From contig CAXHTR010000005.1 in the NCBI GenBank assembly GCA_964019655.1, positions 62,001 through 126,000 of the forward strand: 64,000 nt of DNA, written 5' to 3'. Under the pieces are notes generated by a model that saw nothing but the letters and a program-made list of their open reading frames with translations, was not told the origin of the DNA and did not search any database. The translations under genes and the position numbers were made by a program. Origin of the DNA: Perkinsela sp. pyNocScin1. Its lineage: Eukaryota; Euglenozoa; Kinetoplastea; Prokinetoplastida; Perkinselidae. Positions 44,519-53,433 of this stretch are shown here, one piece after another (the first letter of the stretch is position 1; each line of letters opens with the position of its first letter).

Positions 44519-45673
44519 ATGAAATCGCACGTCTTAACTACCGATAATGGTGATTTGCTTGCACCAACGATCTCTACAGATTGCAGCACGAGTGTTGCAG
44601 CTTCTACTAGCATGAATAGTCGTGAATCTGAACTGAGCCCTTTAGTGCACGAGAGGCCTCAAGTTGACGAGACGCATGAAATTATCACAGAGCAAGGGTG
44701 TATTCAGCAAGATGAGCAGCGACCGACGGAAGCATTCGTTGATATTGACGATTTTCCAAGCAGCATTGGGGCTCGCATTCGCCCTGAATATGCGAAAGAG
44801 CGCGATGCAGAGAGGTATGTTAAAATGCACAAACTAGGCGAAGGAACATACGGGGCGGTTTATCAGTGCAAGGATAGAAACACAGGCCAGACAGTGGCCA
44901 TGAAAAAAATGCGTATTTTAGAGGACATAGACGAAGGAATATCTGCCTCAACCATTCGAGAAATCTCTATCCTGTATGAACTCAATCATCCAAACATTGT
45001 TAAGCTCCATGATGTGCTATTTTGTGATTCTAGGCTATGCTTAGTCTTCGAGTTCCTCGAAATGGACCTAAAGCGATATATGAGTGAATATTCTCCAACA
45101 ATGGACGTCGTGAAGAGCATTATTTTCCAAATTTTGAGCGGCTTAGCCCACTGTCATTCGCGCCGTGTTCTTCATCGCGACATAAAGCCACATAATATTC
45201 TCATTTCAACGGAATCTTTGAGTGTTAAGCTTGCTGACTTTGGTTTAGCTAGAGCGATATGCTCACAGGCATCGTGTTATACACAGGAGGTTGTAACGCA
45301 GTGGTACAGATCCCCTGAGGTTTTACTTGGTGTCTCAGACTATACCCCTGCTGTCGATGTATGGAGCGCTGGTTGTATAATGGCAGAGCTCCTGAGTGGC
45401 GGTGAGCCAATATTTCCAGGTGATTGCGAAATAGATCAAATATTCAAGATATTTCAATTTCTTGGCACGCCTTCATGCGAAGATTGGGGAGAATTCGAGC
45501 GCTGCAAATACTTTTCACAGCATTTTCCTATCTGGAAAGGTGAGCAATTTTACATGCGCTTTCCCGAGCTCGATGCAAATGGTTTCGATTTACTAAATGC
45601 ACTCTTTACATATGACCCAAAGAAGCGGATATCAGCATCAGATGCCTTAAAGCACCCTTGGTTTTCCAGTTGA
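44519..45673 (+). CDS. Cyclin-dependent kinase (CDK1/CRK-type) with long N-terminal extension
   Basis: Ser/Thr kinase of the CDK group. 384 aa; an N-terminal extension of about 98 residues (Ser/Thr-rich, then acidic) precedes the kinase domain. G-loop GEGTYGAVY carries the Thr/Tyr inhibitory pair. VAMKKMRI holds the VAIK Lys. The C-helix reads GISASTIREISI in place of PSTAIRE. HRDIKPHNIL is the catalytic loop, DFGLARAI the metal loop, and CYTQEVVTQWYRSPEVLLG the T-loop with its activating Thr. It ends DALKHPWF. Start at the ATG at 44519, preceded by TTTACTTAG. The cyclin partner cannot be read from the sequence. Confidence 0.95.
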   Translation: MKSHVLTTDNGDLLAPTISTDCSTSVAASTSMNSRESELSPLVHERPQVDETHEIITEQGCIQQDEQRPTEAFVDIDDFPSSIGARIRPEYAKERDAERYVKMHKLGEGTYGAVYQCKDRNTGQTVAMKKMRILEDIDEGISASTIREISILYELNHPNIVKLHDVLFCDSRLCLVFEFLEMDLKRYMSEYSPTMDVVKSIIFQILSGLAHCHSRRVLHRDIKPHNILISTESLSVKLADFGLARAICSQASCYTQEVVTQWYRSPEVLLGVSDYTPAVDVWSAGCIMAELLSGGEPIFPGDCEIDQIFKIFQFLGTPSCEDWGEFERCKYFSQHFPIWKGEQFYMRFPELDANGFDLLNALFTYDPKKRISASDALKHPWFSS

Positions 45674-45856
45674 GATCCCTCTCTGTCCCTATGATGCTCC
45701 GAACATGGTGACAGGAATTCGGCAAGAGATGCTTCACGAATTTGCTTTTGTAACCGAGATTGCCAAAGTAGGGTTTATCTTTGTAGCTTTCCTTAATCTG
45801 AGATGCTCATATTCTGTTTTCATTTCAAGTGTCGGTATGCTCTGCCCATTTAGCTC

Positions 45857-47263
45857 ATGAGGATCAACTGCAAACATTACAAGAAAGCGTCAAGCTTCCC
45901 ACTCGTCGATCTTCTCATGAAACCGAATACCCTTCAAAAACAAAGTCCCTTTACTTCTAGTGAAAATAAGGCGTCAAAAGGACTTCCTTTGATCGACCGG
46001 CTTAAGGACTGTAAAGTAATGGGTATGTGGGCATCTGCATGTGCGTTATTCGGAAGCGCAGCGAGATCGAACAGCATCGGGCTTCGATGGCAAACGTTCC
46101 ATGTTAAATGTTTCTTCGAGTGCTTAGCTAATGCATTCCGATGGCACGAGATAAACCAGGCATGGGACATTTTGATTCGCATTGACAAAAGTGTGCACTG
46201 CATTCTTGATGACAATGTGCTTAATGTTCTGCTAAATCTAGTTTCAATCAAAAAGCAAGTGCGTAGCGCAGATCAAGAAAAGCTCAGTGCTCTTAATGCT
46301 AGTCTTCCTTCGGGAAATTTCATTGCAAATATCGACGAGATATTTCGAGAGGGCTCTAAGGTTGCTCATTCAACATCTAAAGCAGTAGGAACTGGTCCGG
46401 AGCTGCCTTTTTACCTTCAAGTATTTGACGAGATGACAAAGCGAGGCTTTCAGCTAGATCAGTATGGTGCAAGAGGCTATATCGTCGGCACAGCAAGGTC
46501 TGGTCTTTGGGTCTTGGCTGCTGATATTATGCAACAGTGCACAGGCCTACTATTTAATCCACCGAAAATTTCATGTCATGATGGGTCGAGCTCCGAGCGT
46601 GCGTACAGACCTGATTATCAAGCGAGTGAAATTGAGCTAGCAGAGGTCATTCAAGTAAGTAAAAATAGGCACTTGCTTCAGAATATATTACATCAAAACT
46701 TTCCGAAGCAAATAAAAGCTCATTCACTTCCAGCATGCATTCTCACTGCAGCCGCAAAAATACAGACTGACTGGCAGAAAGGTTTGGATTTTCTAGCCTG
46801 TAATAAAGGCACAACAGTTGATGCATCCTTAATAAATGTCGCGGTTGCATTAGCTTTTCATGGAAGCTCATCACCTTCAGTTGTTCAAAGTGTGTTAGAT
46901 TTCTACATAAACTTGTCTCTCAACGCACCCCAAAGCGATGATATTAGAATACTGCCGATGATAGTTCTTTCGAAAGGCCTGACAAAAGCGTACGAAATGG
47001 TTATTCAATGTCATGCGAGAAATGGAGACTGGCAATCTGCTCTGAAACACTTTCATGCGAGTCAAAAATATAATGTTCCGTGCTCCACTGATATGCATGG
47101 AAGTGTTTTGCGCTCTCTAAACAAGTCAGACAGACACATTGATATCATCAATAGCTTTCTCCTGGTCAAAGATTCCGACAACGGTGCAACAGGAAAAAAA
47201 TCAATTCTAAAGACGATTTCTTTTATCAACGCCTTTACTTCTTTTAGGCGTAAAAAGCGTTAA
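45857..47263 (+). CDS. PPR-like protein, probably organellar (468 aa)
   Basis: ATG at 45857 (MRINCKHYKKASSFPLVDLL), a basic, acid-poor start. The body is helical with recurring ~35-residue pairs typical of pentatricopeptide repeats: FYLQVFDEMTKRGFQLDQYG, LTKAYEMVIQCHARNGDWQS followed by ALKHFHASQKYNVPCSTDM, and WASACALFGSAARSNSIGLR. Most repeats are degenerate, so counts are uncertain. PPR proteins bind organellar RNA in processing, stability or translation. A long pyrimidine-rich leader with AG precedes the ATG. Confidence 0.7.
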   Translation: MRINCKHYKKASSFPLVDLLMKPNTLQKQSPFTSSENKASKGLPLIDRLKDCKVMGMWASACALFGSAARSNSIGLRWQTFHVKCFFECLANAFRWHEINQAWDILIRIDKSVHCILDDNVLNVLLNLVSIKKQVRSADQEKLSALNASLPSGNFIANIDEIFREGSKVAHSTSKAVGTGPELPFYLQVFDEMTKRGFQLDQYGARGYIVGTARSGLWVLAADIMQQCTGLLFNPPKISCHDGSSSERAYRPDYQASEIELAEVIQVSKNRHLLQNILHQNFPKQIKAHSLPACILTAAAKIQTDWQKGLDFLACNKGTTVDASLINVAVALAFHGSSSPSVVQSVLDFYINLSLNAPQSDDIRILPMIVLSKGLTKAYEMVIQCHARNGDWQSALKHFHASQKYNVPCSTDMHGSVLRSLNKSDRHIDIINSFLLVKDSDNGATGKKSILKTISFINAFTSFRRKKR

Positions 47264-47329
47264 AGGCTCGAGTTTCCCAAGTTTTGTTCATAAATTATCT
47301 ACGTGTCGACGAGGGTCACACCTCCACCA

Positions 47330-47932
47330 ATGATGTTCAAGAGGGTGTTTTATTCAAAGCATGTTACACAAAAAAAGAAGCAGTGGTTAGAGGGCGCAGT
47401 TATCTTTCGCCGACCACATACTTTTGAGCTGCATGATGTGGCGCATGATGATGTCGGTGTAGAGCGTGTATGGCCGAGTATTAAGACTCTCGAAAAGTCG
47501 AAGCCACTTGCTTCTGCTTATGCAAGTGTTCATTCCGGTCACCAGCCACGATCCTTAGCGGATTCGCAGTTTGATGGATATTTGATCGATGAACAAGATG
47601 CAAGGTGGGAGGAGCTGCACTCATTTAGTAAAAGCGCTCATACTGTAGCAGATAGCCAGTTGATATCAGTGAAGGATTCAAACCAACGAGAAGTTAATGA
47701 ACCTCCGTACAGAATGGATCAAAGAGAATCGCAATGGACAGTGGACAGTAGCTGCACAGAAAATGAAGATACGTTATGCTTGAAGCAGCCCGGGGCAGCA
47801 CACCAAGTAAGTGAATTTTCCAAGCTCAATATCCTAAACAAAAGCACCTCTTCGAAAGTGGTCTCACTAGACAGAGCCAGTGCGAAGCCAATCTCTGGGA
47901 ATGATAGCATTGATTTTTCATCGTTCGTTTAA
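47330..47932 (+). CDS. DUF2439-domain protein (Mte1/Dbl2/ZGRF1 N-terminus-like)
   Basis: The N-terminal ~45 residues (MMFKRVFYSKHVTQKKKQWL, EGAVIFRRPHTFELHD) match DUF2439, whose pattern is 'hydrophobic-Y-[ST]-K-x2-TQK-[RK]-K-x-W-x-[DE]-G'. In yeast Mte1 and fission-yeast Dbl2 this domain serves in recombination foci with the Mph1/Fml1 helicase; animal ZGRF1 fuses it to a helicase. Here the rest of the 200-aa protein is disordered Ser/Asp/Gln-rich sequence, with no helicase and no GRF zinc finger. It is probably a small D-loop/fork factor; the call rests on the short N-terminal motif. Confidence 0.7.
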   Translation: MMFKRVFYSKHVTQKKKQWLEGAVIFRRPHTFELHDVAHDDVGVERVWPSIKTLEKSKPLASAYASVHSGHQPRSLADSQFDGYLIDEQDARWEELHSFSKSAHTVADSQLISVKDSNQREVNEPPYRMDQRESQWTVDSSCTENEDTLCLKQPGAAHQVSEFSKLNILNKSTSSKVVSLDRASAKPISGNDSIDFSSFV

Positions 47933-48051
47933 TGTAGCTTTGATCGATAAGCTTGTCAATCTGTTAAAAATACATCGATAAACTCAGTATTTTCCTCTAT
48001 TTTTAAGTTTGTGCTCTCTTTGGTTTTACGAACGAATCTTTTCAACTCAAA

Positions 48052-48294
48052 ATGCCACGGGAGATCAGAGACTTAAAGACTTTTCTCGACACTTGCACTC
48101 GCAAAGACGCCAAGACAGTTCGGATTAAGAAGAACAAATCCAGCACAAAGTTCAAGGTCAGGTGCAGCTCTTATCTTTACACGTACGTGATGAAGGACGC
48201 CAAAAAGGCTGATAAGATTGAAAAAAGCATTCCTCCTCATGTACCCAAAGTAATCATCACCCAAGGTAAAGGTGCAGGTAAATCTCAGAAATAA
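48052..48294 (+). CDS. RPL38: 60S ribosomal protein eL38
   Basis: Small structural protein of the 60S subunit. 80 aa, versus about 70 in animals and 78 in yeast. It begins [20 protein letters not shown], followed by [20 protein letters not shown] and [20 protein letters not shown], a nearly complete family match. The short C-terminal extension ([12 protein letters not shown]) is basic. The leader is pyrimidine-rich (tttgtgctctctttggtttt). Confidence 0.97.
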   Translation: MPREIRDLKTFLDTCTRKDAKTVRIKKNKSSTKFKVRCSSYLYTYVMKDAKKADKIEKSIPPHVPKVIITQGKGAGKSQK

Positions 48295-48396
48295 AGCGAT
48301 GATCGTACAACCATAATGAAATTAAGCTAAGATGCCTTTCTGTAGTTATATTGCATGTATTTTACTTCTATTCCGTAATCCCCTAGCTTAAGTACG

Positions 48397-48903
48397 ATGA
48401 ACGAAGGCCTATATCCACCTCCCATGCTCTTCGAAGACTTTATTACGATTGTGGAGATTGAAAAGCGATTTGATAGAGTTAGCCGCATTCGTGCTCATAG
48501 CCATATTCACCAAATTGACTGTGAAATGGACATCAATACTGATATTTATCCTATTAATGTGGGCGAAAGATTCGCTATTGCATTCTCGCTTTCAGTTGAA
48601 TACAGCAAGGACTCTAATTCGCGAATCGATGAGCGCGTGATGCAACCGCACACTCAAGGTGGCCAACGCTATGATCCAACACAAAGTTCTCGCCAAACTC
48701 TGTTGGACCATTATGAATATGCCATGTTCGGCCGTGTATACGGATGTGATGTTGAAGATAGCACTATCGCGAACGACACATCAGTGTATATCAGCTTTGG
48801 CGGACTTCTCATGCAACTGAAAGGGCCAAAGGAGGCTTTGAAATACATGAGGCTTGACCTTCAAGTATATTTTTTGATGTCCAAGAGCCCAGGAGCTTCG
48901 TAA
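48397..48903 (+). CDS. RPB8: RNA polymerase subunit Rpb8 (shared by Pol I, II, III)
   Basis: Common polymerase subunit of the core assembly. 168 aa; human is 150. Family blocks are MLFEDFITIVEIEKRFDRVS, DCEMDINTDIYPINVGERFA, LDHYEYAMFGRVYGCDVEDS and VYISFGGLLMQLKGPKEALK, ending VYFLMSK. This double four-stranded OB-like fold is unique to Rpb8. A small extra insertion (SRIDERVMQPHTQGGQRYDP) precedes the D-x-Y-E-Y block. The leader contains ttttacttctattccgtaatcccctag before the ATG. Confidence 0.95.
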   Translation: MNEGLYPPPMLFEDFITIVEIEKRFDRVSRIRAHSHIHQIDCEMDINTDIYPINVGERFAIAFSLSVEYSKDSNSRIDERVMQPHTQGGQRYDPTQSSRQTLLDHYEYAMFGRVYGCDVEDSTIANDTSVYISFGGLLMQLKGPKEALKYMRLDLQVYFLMSKSPGAS

Positions 48904-48987
48904 ATGTGCTGTTTGAAGCCTAGATAAGCTGGAGTTCAGTTAGAGTACGCTCATCTGCAGATATTCATTTCTTTTTCATCTATTGTA

Positions 48988-50661
48988 ATGAAGGGGAAAA
49001 CGAAGAAATTTGTAAACGATGGCACCACTCGGCCAACTGATTCAATAAGAAAAATAAAGCGTGATGCGCGTTTTAAGCCAGTTGAGAGGGTGGCCGTCGA
49101 CAAAGCTTCGGTGAATGGGCACGTGGATGAGAGATTTAGCGAACGTCTGCGTGAACATCAAAGCCATCAGCTCGTGCAAGAAAATGAATTTGAGCATCTA
49201 GAACACATCGAAACAGCACATGGTGGTGAGATTACCGGTGACATCAATGTGGGAGATGTAAATGAAGTTACTATACCTATTACAAGGCGTCTCGCTCTTG
49301 TCAACTACGAATTGTGGGACTGCGTAGTGGCAGCCGACTTGTTTGTTATGTTTTCCTCATTTCTTGAGGCTGAACAGAAGCTAGAGAAGCTGACTATCTA
49401 TATCAGCGAAATAGGAAAGAAGTATACTAGAGCTGATATTTCACCCGATTTATGGTCTAATAGCACAGAGGAAACGAAAAAGGGGGGGAATGATTTGGAC
49501 AGGCGTAAGGTACAGGAATACAAAAGGCTTCAGCGTCATTTCTTTTACGCAATTTTAGAGCTTGACTCGGTGCACTCTGCCGAGCGTATTTATCAAACAT
49601 GTGATGGAGTGGAAACAGACTTTTCTCTTCATCCGCTAGAGATTCATGCAGTTCCAAATGAATGTGTGTTCTCAGAGGAAAGTATTCGAGACACATGTGA
49701 TGTGTTTCCAGTAAACTACTCACTTCCACCTGTACTCCACGCTATCGCGTCCAAGATCGAAGGAAAGCGATCTTCACTTAATAGACAGCAAGATGCGGGT
49801 GGTGTCTCCACCCATGAATACGAAAAGTTCTACGAAGGTGACCAAGCCAGTGAGAATGAGCATGACCCAAGCATGGACGTGCTTGATGCATTCGTGGGTA
49901 TAGATGAGATGTGGGATGTGACAGACCCGAAGCGTACTGCTGCGCTATCCTCGGCATTTTCAGCTATGGATGACATGGCAATGAATGATCTGGATGCCTA
50001 CGTGGCAAGTGACGCCGATGAAGGCAGAGATTCAGCCCCCAATGCAGGAATGAGCAAGTACGCCTCCTTACTTGAGGGATACACCGAAGAAATTGGCAGC
50101 GAAGGAGAAATACCTAATGATGTACCTGCTCAAGATACTGAAGCAAACGAGCAAGAAGAGTCTGTAAGCGGTGATCTAACTGCCGAATTCACTGTTTCTG
50201 ATGACATTGAAAAAGACAGGATCAAACGCCACGCGATGGAAAAGATGGAAATAAAGAATGCGCAAACATTGGGGGACAAAAGCCGACTTAAGCGAAGAAT
50301 GAAGAAAAAACTGCGCAAAGAGGCGCTTAAGCAAGCAAAATTTGACTCTGAGATCTTAAACGATAGCCATGAATCAGATGAGAATGACAATGGAAACGCA
50401 GAAAAAGAGTCGGTCACACCAAAAGTCGCCCACAGGAAGACCGTGCGGAAGGCGCATAAGCAGCGAAAGCAGAAAGCGGCCAAAGAAGAGCGCTATGCAC
50501 GGCAAAGACGCAGGGTAGAGCACTTGACAGGCTTCCAATATGACGAAGGAAGGCCTACCACGCCCGAGCGGAAGCTTCATAAGGTAGATGATGGTCGATT
50601 CGCAACGCGCTTAGCATCTGAAAGAGACTTTCACATTGACCCGTCCTTGCGTCCGACATAA
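48988..50661 (+). CDS. ESF1: Pre-rRNA processing protein Esf1
   Basis: Esf1 is a nucleolar factor needed for 18S rRNA maturation. 557 aa. Diagnostic segments are KIKRDARF near the start, TRRLALVNYELWDCVVAADL followed by FVMFSSFL, the LTIYISEIGKKY block, and YKRLQRHFFYAILELDSVHS with AERIYQTCDGVE. The C-terminal NUC153 motif is DDGRFATRLASERDFHIDPS. The region ~250-480 is acidic then Lys/Arg-rich, as in the family. The protein is shorter than human ESF1 (about 850 aa) mainly in the acidic parts. Confidence 0.9.
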   Translation: MKGKTKKFVNDGTTRPTDSIRKIKRDARFKPVERVAVDKASVNGHVDERFSERLREHQSHQLVQENEFEHLEHIETAHGGEITGDINVGDVNEVTIPITRRLALVNYELWDCVVAADLFVMFSSFLEAEQKLEKLTIYISEIGKKYTRADISPDLWSNSTEETKKGGNDLDRRKVQEYKRLQRHFFYAILELDSVHSAERIYQTCDGVETDFSLHPLEIHAVPNECVFSEESIRDTCDVFPVNYSLPPVLHAIASKIEGKRSSLNRQQDAGGVSTHEYEKFYEGDQASENEHDPSMDVLDAFVGIDEMWDVTDPKRTAALSSAFSAMDDMAMNDLDAYVASDADEGRDSAPNAGMSKYASLLEGYTEEIGSEGEIPNDVPAQDTEANEQEESVSGDLTAEFTVSDDIEKDRIKRHAMEKMEIKNAQTLGDKSRLKRRMKKKLRKEALKQAKFDSEILNDSHESDENDNGNAEKESVTPKVAHRKTVRKAHKQRKQKAAKEERYARQRRRVEHLTGFQYDEGRPTTPERKLHKVDDGRFATRLASERDFHIDPSLRPT

Positions 50662-50757
50662 TCGTAGCTTGTAGCAACGGGGAATGTCGCCAATATATCC
50701 AGGCGATGTAATTTCACCATCGCGGCATCCTATATCCATTGCACACTCAAGATTTAT

Positions 50758-51285
50758 ATGTTTCAAATGCAAAATCTTAATAGAGGTGTTCAGGCAGCCC
50801 TATCCAATTTCTCATTGAATAGAATGAGACTATCGAAGCCACTGTTGCTCAATATCGCGGCAAGAACAAAGTACAGCGAGAGTGTGATAGAGCACTATAA
50901 CAACCCACGAAATGTCGGATCCTTGGACAAAAATGATCCGGACGTTGGAAGTGGACTATGCGGCGCACCAGAATGTGGAGATTTGATGAAGATGGATGTA
51001 AAGGTGAATGATGATGGGATTATCACCCATGCTAAGTTTAAAACATTTGGATGTGGTTCTGCACTCGCCTCTAGCTCTGTTGCAACAGAGAAGATTATTG
51101 GAATGAGGATCGACAAAGCTCTAAAAATAACCAATAAAGAAATTGCAAGTGAGCTAGCCCTTCCTCCCGTGAAGCTGCACTGCTCAATGTTGGCAGAAGA
51201 AACTATTCAGGCTGCCATTAATGATGTTGTTCGCAAGAAGCCTATATTGAAAACCTATGTACGTAAAGCAGCATCTTCGGACTGA
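50758..51285 (+). CDS. ISCU: Iron-sulfur cluster scaffold IscU/Isu1
   Basis: Mitochondrial scaffold on which Nfs1 and frataxin assemble [2Fe-2S] clusters. 175 aa. An N-terminal presequence of about 37 residues (MFQMQNLNRGVQAALSNFSL, basic, no acids) is followed by YSESVIEHYNNPRNVGSLDK. The cluster ligands are present: the Cys and Asp in GAPECGDLMK, the Cys in FKTFGCGSALAS, and His-Cys in LPPVKLHCSMLAEE (LPPVK is the HscA/Ssq1 chaperone-binding motif). Last gene of its plus block. Confidence 0.97.
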   Translation: MFQMQNLNRGVQAALSNFSLNRMRLSKPLLLNIAARTKYSESVIEHYNNPRNVGSLDKNDPDVGSGLCGAPECGDLMKMDVKVNDDGIITHAKFKTFGCGSALASSSVATEKIIGMRIDKALKITNKEIASELALPPVKLHCSMLAEETIQAAINDVVRKKPILKTYVRKAASSD

Positions 51286-52021
51286 TCTGTGTATTTACGT
51301 CATAAATGCATTATGTATGCGTTTAGCGACTGCCCTCAAAGGCACAACTTTGGATAACATGTGCATAAATTATCATCATATATGTTTGTGTTTATATTCA
51401 AGTCTCCTAAATCATGTACAACACAGCAAGAGGATCGCCTTGATGCTCACTAAAAAGCGAGAAAAGAATGAAAGTTTTTTGCGAACTCTCGATTGCATCC
51501 TGATGTCAACATTTCCTGTGATGCGTGTGCCCGGTACACCGAAGGTCAGCGGACAATATAGGACAGGGAGGTAGATAACCCGTGCATGCTATCTGGCTGA
51601 TAAAGTGCAGAGTGAAGCCTTGTGCCTGAGGCACAAATGTCACCTATGTGGAGGAAGAGTTATGAGATAGATTTTGCTAAGGATGACTCTTCTTGTTTTC
51701 TAAATGAACAGATTTTCCCTTGAATTTTTTCGCTTTAGTTCCTAATTCTTTTTGCTCATTGAAGATACACTGTTTTTTTCTTTCATTTGGGGCACCATGA
51801 GTAATTCAAATTCTCGATCGAGCAAGCGCACATGACTTCCTCACAAGCGGGGAAATTACATCGCTGCGCTGAGCTACACATTCTCGCAAAATAACAATAG
51901 CAATAAAGGAAAACAGCGAACATCGTGAATAGTAGCGCATGAATGAAAGTCGAGAGTTGATTACATGAGAGAAACACTTTAGAGATATCTGGAATGTCTC
52001 TTCTGAATGGCTATACCATGG
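51286..52021. other. Convergent intergenic region with hairpin
   Basis: 736 bases between IscU (plus) and a minus-strand gene. It contains a perfect 7-bp hairpin at 51620-51636, T-rich tracts (tttttttct at about 51774) and AT-rich 3' UTR-like sequence after IscU. A 64-residue minus-strand frame at 51783-51977 lacks an ATG and is not supported. No tRNA-like structure found. Confidence 0.5.
51620..51636 (+). other. Perfect 7-bp hairpin in convergent region
   Basis: TTGTGCC, loop TGA, GGCACAA. It lies between converging genes, where transcription would have to end in both directions. The functional role is a guess. Confidence 0.45.
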
Positions 52022-52777
52022 CTACCTGATAAAAGCAAATTTCATGCTTTCAGCACACAGCCTCTTCATGACATAGATACCCCTTTCTGAACACCTTTTC
52101 AATACATCTGGTGATGGGGCACAGTCGCAGGCTGAGATTAGCATCGGTTTGTCATTACATAGCCGGAGCAATGACTCACATCTTTGCGCCACAGATTTGT
52201 TATCGGGATGCGCCCTTCTAACCCAAAAGCGAATAAAGTCCGCATATTGATGAGGCCAAAAAGCATTCGATGCTGTTAGTGTGTTGTTAGTGACAATGAA
52301 GGCGACGGCCTTATTTTTTTGAGATGCCAGTATACCTTCGAAATAAACAGTGTTGCACATTTGGTATCTCCATGTGTTCTCTTTATTATATTCCCTCAGT
52401 GTTTCAGTTTCCTTTGAGCGCAAAATAAGCTTAGTATCCACAGGATCAACTCGATCTGCAAGTATATACGGGCTTCCATATTGATAACAAACAGATGCCA
52501 TCACTTCTAGTGCTCTAGTATTTCTGCATTTACGCGGAAACAACTGATATGTAGACTCATTTGGTACATGAATCTTCTGTAAGTCGAAAAAGTTGTTAAC
52601 AATTTTGTCATCAAGGGATAAATCTAGTGTGCTTTTTTTCTTCCATAAAAGAACCATTCCACTCGCTTCGAAGGCAGCGAAAGACCGCTCATGAACCCGC
52701 TGGGGGTATATGCGCAGATTTGTATCGATGAGCCTCAGTTCCATTCCGTTTAAACAAGTTCCCGACCCCCCTGCCAT
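52022..52777 (-). CDS. Lone minus-strand orphan (251 aa)
   Basis: ATG at 52777 (MAGGSGTCLNGMELRLIDTN). A soluble alpha/beta protein without signal or membrane segment. The central part (YQYGSPYILADRVDPVDTKL, KAVAFIVTNNTLTASNAFW) has a strand-helix pattern and a 'hydrophobic-V-T-N-x-x-hydrophobic' element that loosely recalls the Mrr/Rrg7 type of restriction-endonuclease-like folds, but a full D-(x)n-ExK site is not clear. C-terminus: KPMLISACDCAPSPDVLKRC. It is the only minus gene between two long plus blocks and is flanked by large gaps. Family unrecognised. Confidence 0.7.
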   Translation of the reverse strand: MAGGSGTCLNGMELRLIDTNLRIYPQRVHERSFAAFEASGMVLLWKKKSTLDLSLDDKIVNNFFDLQKIHVPNESTYQLFPRKCRNTRALEVMASVCYQYGSPYILADRVDPVDTKLILRSKETETLREYNKENTWRYQMCNTVYFEGILASQKNKAVAFIVTNNTLTASNAFWPHQYADFIRFWVRRAHPDNKSVAQRCESLLRLCNDKPMLISACDCAPSPDVLKRCSERGIYVMKRLCAESMKFAFIR

Positions 52778-53433
52778 CGCATATGAATGTATAAAAATGC
52801 ACTTTTGCTAGTATGAACAAGCGCGAAAGGTGAAGAATCTAAATAAGAGTATGCTATACAGGCTCCATTATTGGGTCAATTTAGCGCAACGGCACAGAGC
52901 AATATGCAGAATTTTTTTCTCTTGTAATTTTTCTAGCTGGAGATAGTCTTTTTCTAATTCTTGAATCGCCATTGAGGGACTCTTCATGTGAGCAAAAGCA
53001 ACTATGCTTCACGATAGGTCAGTTTGCTTTTCAATTATGGCAATGTGTGTTCACAAAATTCATTGGTGGTAGCTATCAACATGAATTTCTCTAACTTTGA
53101 CGTAGGGAATGTCTATGCACATGTTAGTTTCGGGCTGAAATAAGAGTAGTTCGGTGGAGTAGGAGCCATAGTCGGAAATGGCTGACTAATTTCACTTGCT
53201 ATCTTTATATATCAACTCCCGGGACCTTTCAAATATTGGGCCTTTCGAGTTCTTTTCTTAAAGTGCTGAATCATTGCTTAATTTCTTTGAACGGCTCCTC
53301 GAAAAACAGTCTACAGAATTTTTTGAGACTAGTGTCCTCTAAAAGTAGAGTAGCCCTTGAGAAAATCCTTTAGAACGAAATTCATGAGAAGATTATCTTT
53401 TTTTGCGTTACATAACGTAGGGCATATCAGTAC
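52778..53433. promoter_or_regulatory. Divergent strand-switch region, 656 bases
   Basis: Separates a minus-strand gene from the next plus block, so it is a candidate bidirectional start region. AT-rich, with several short T runs (aatttttttctcttgtaattttt near 52912). A sequence aattttttgag near 53314 resembles an Sm site, but no flanking snRNA structure is convincing. On the plus strand tctttttttgcgttacataacgtag (about 53396-53420) precedes the pyrophosphatase ATG as a plausible splice acceptor. No ORF or tRNA found. Confidence 0.5.

Noticed and set aside
47303-47329. GTG-initiated upstream extension of the DUF2439 protein
   Set aside because: Eukaryotic nuclear genes start at ATG; the same reasoning moved the starts of eIF3l, NAT10, Rrp9, Kri1, TTC4, the CDK and several others to the first in-frame ATG.
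51783-51977. 64-residue minus-strand frame with a hydrophobic start
   Set aside because: No ATG start (begins at GTG) and no supporting leader; hydrophobicity alone is not enough.
52860-53360. Possible U-snRNA with an Sm-like site (aattttttgag) and a sequence faintly like U6
   Set aside because: No paired stems or conserved snRNA core could be found around it; similarity is at chance level.
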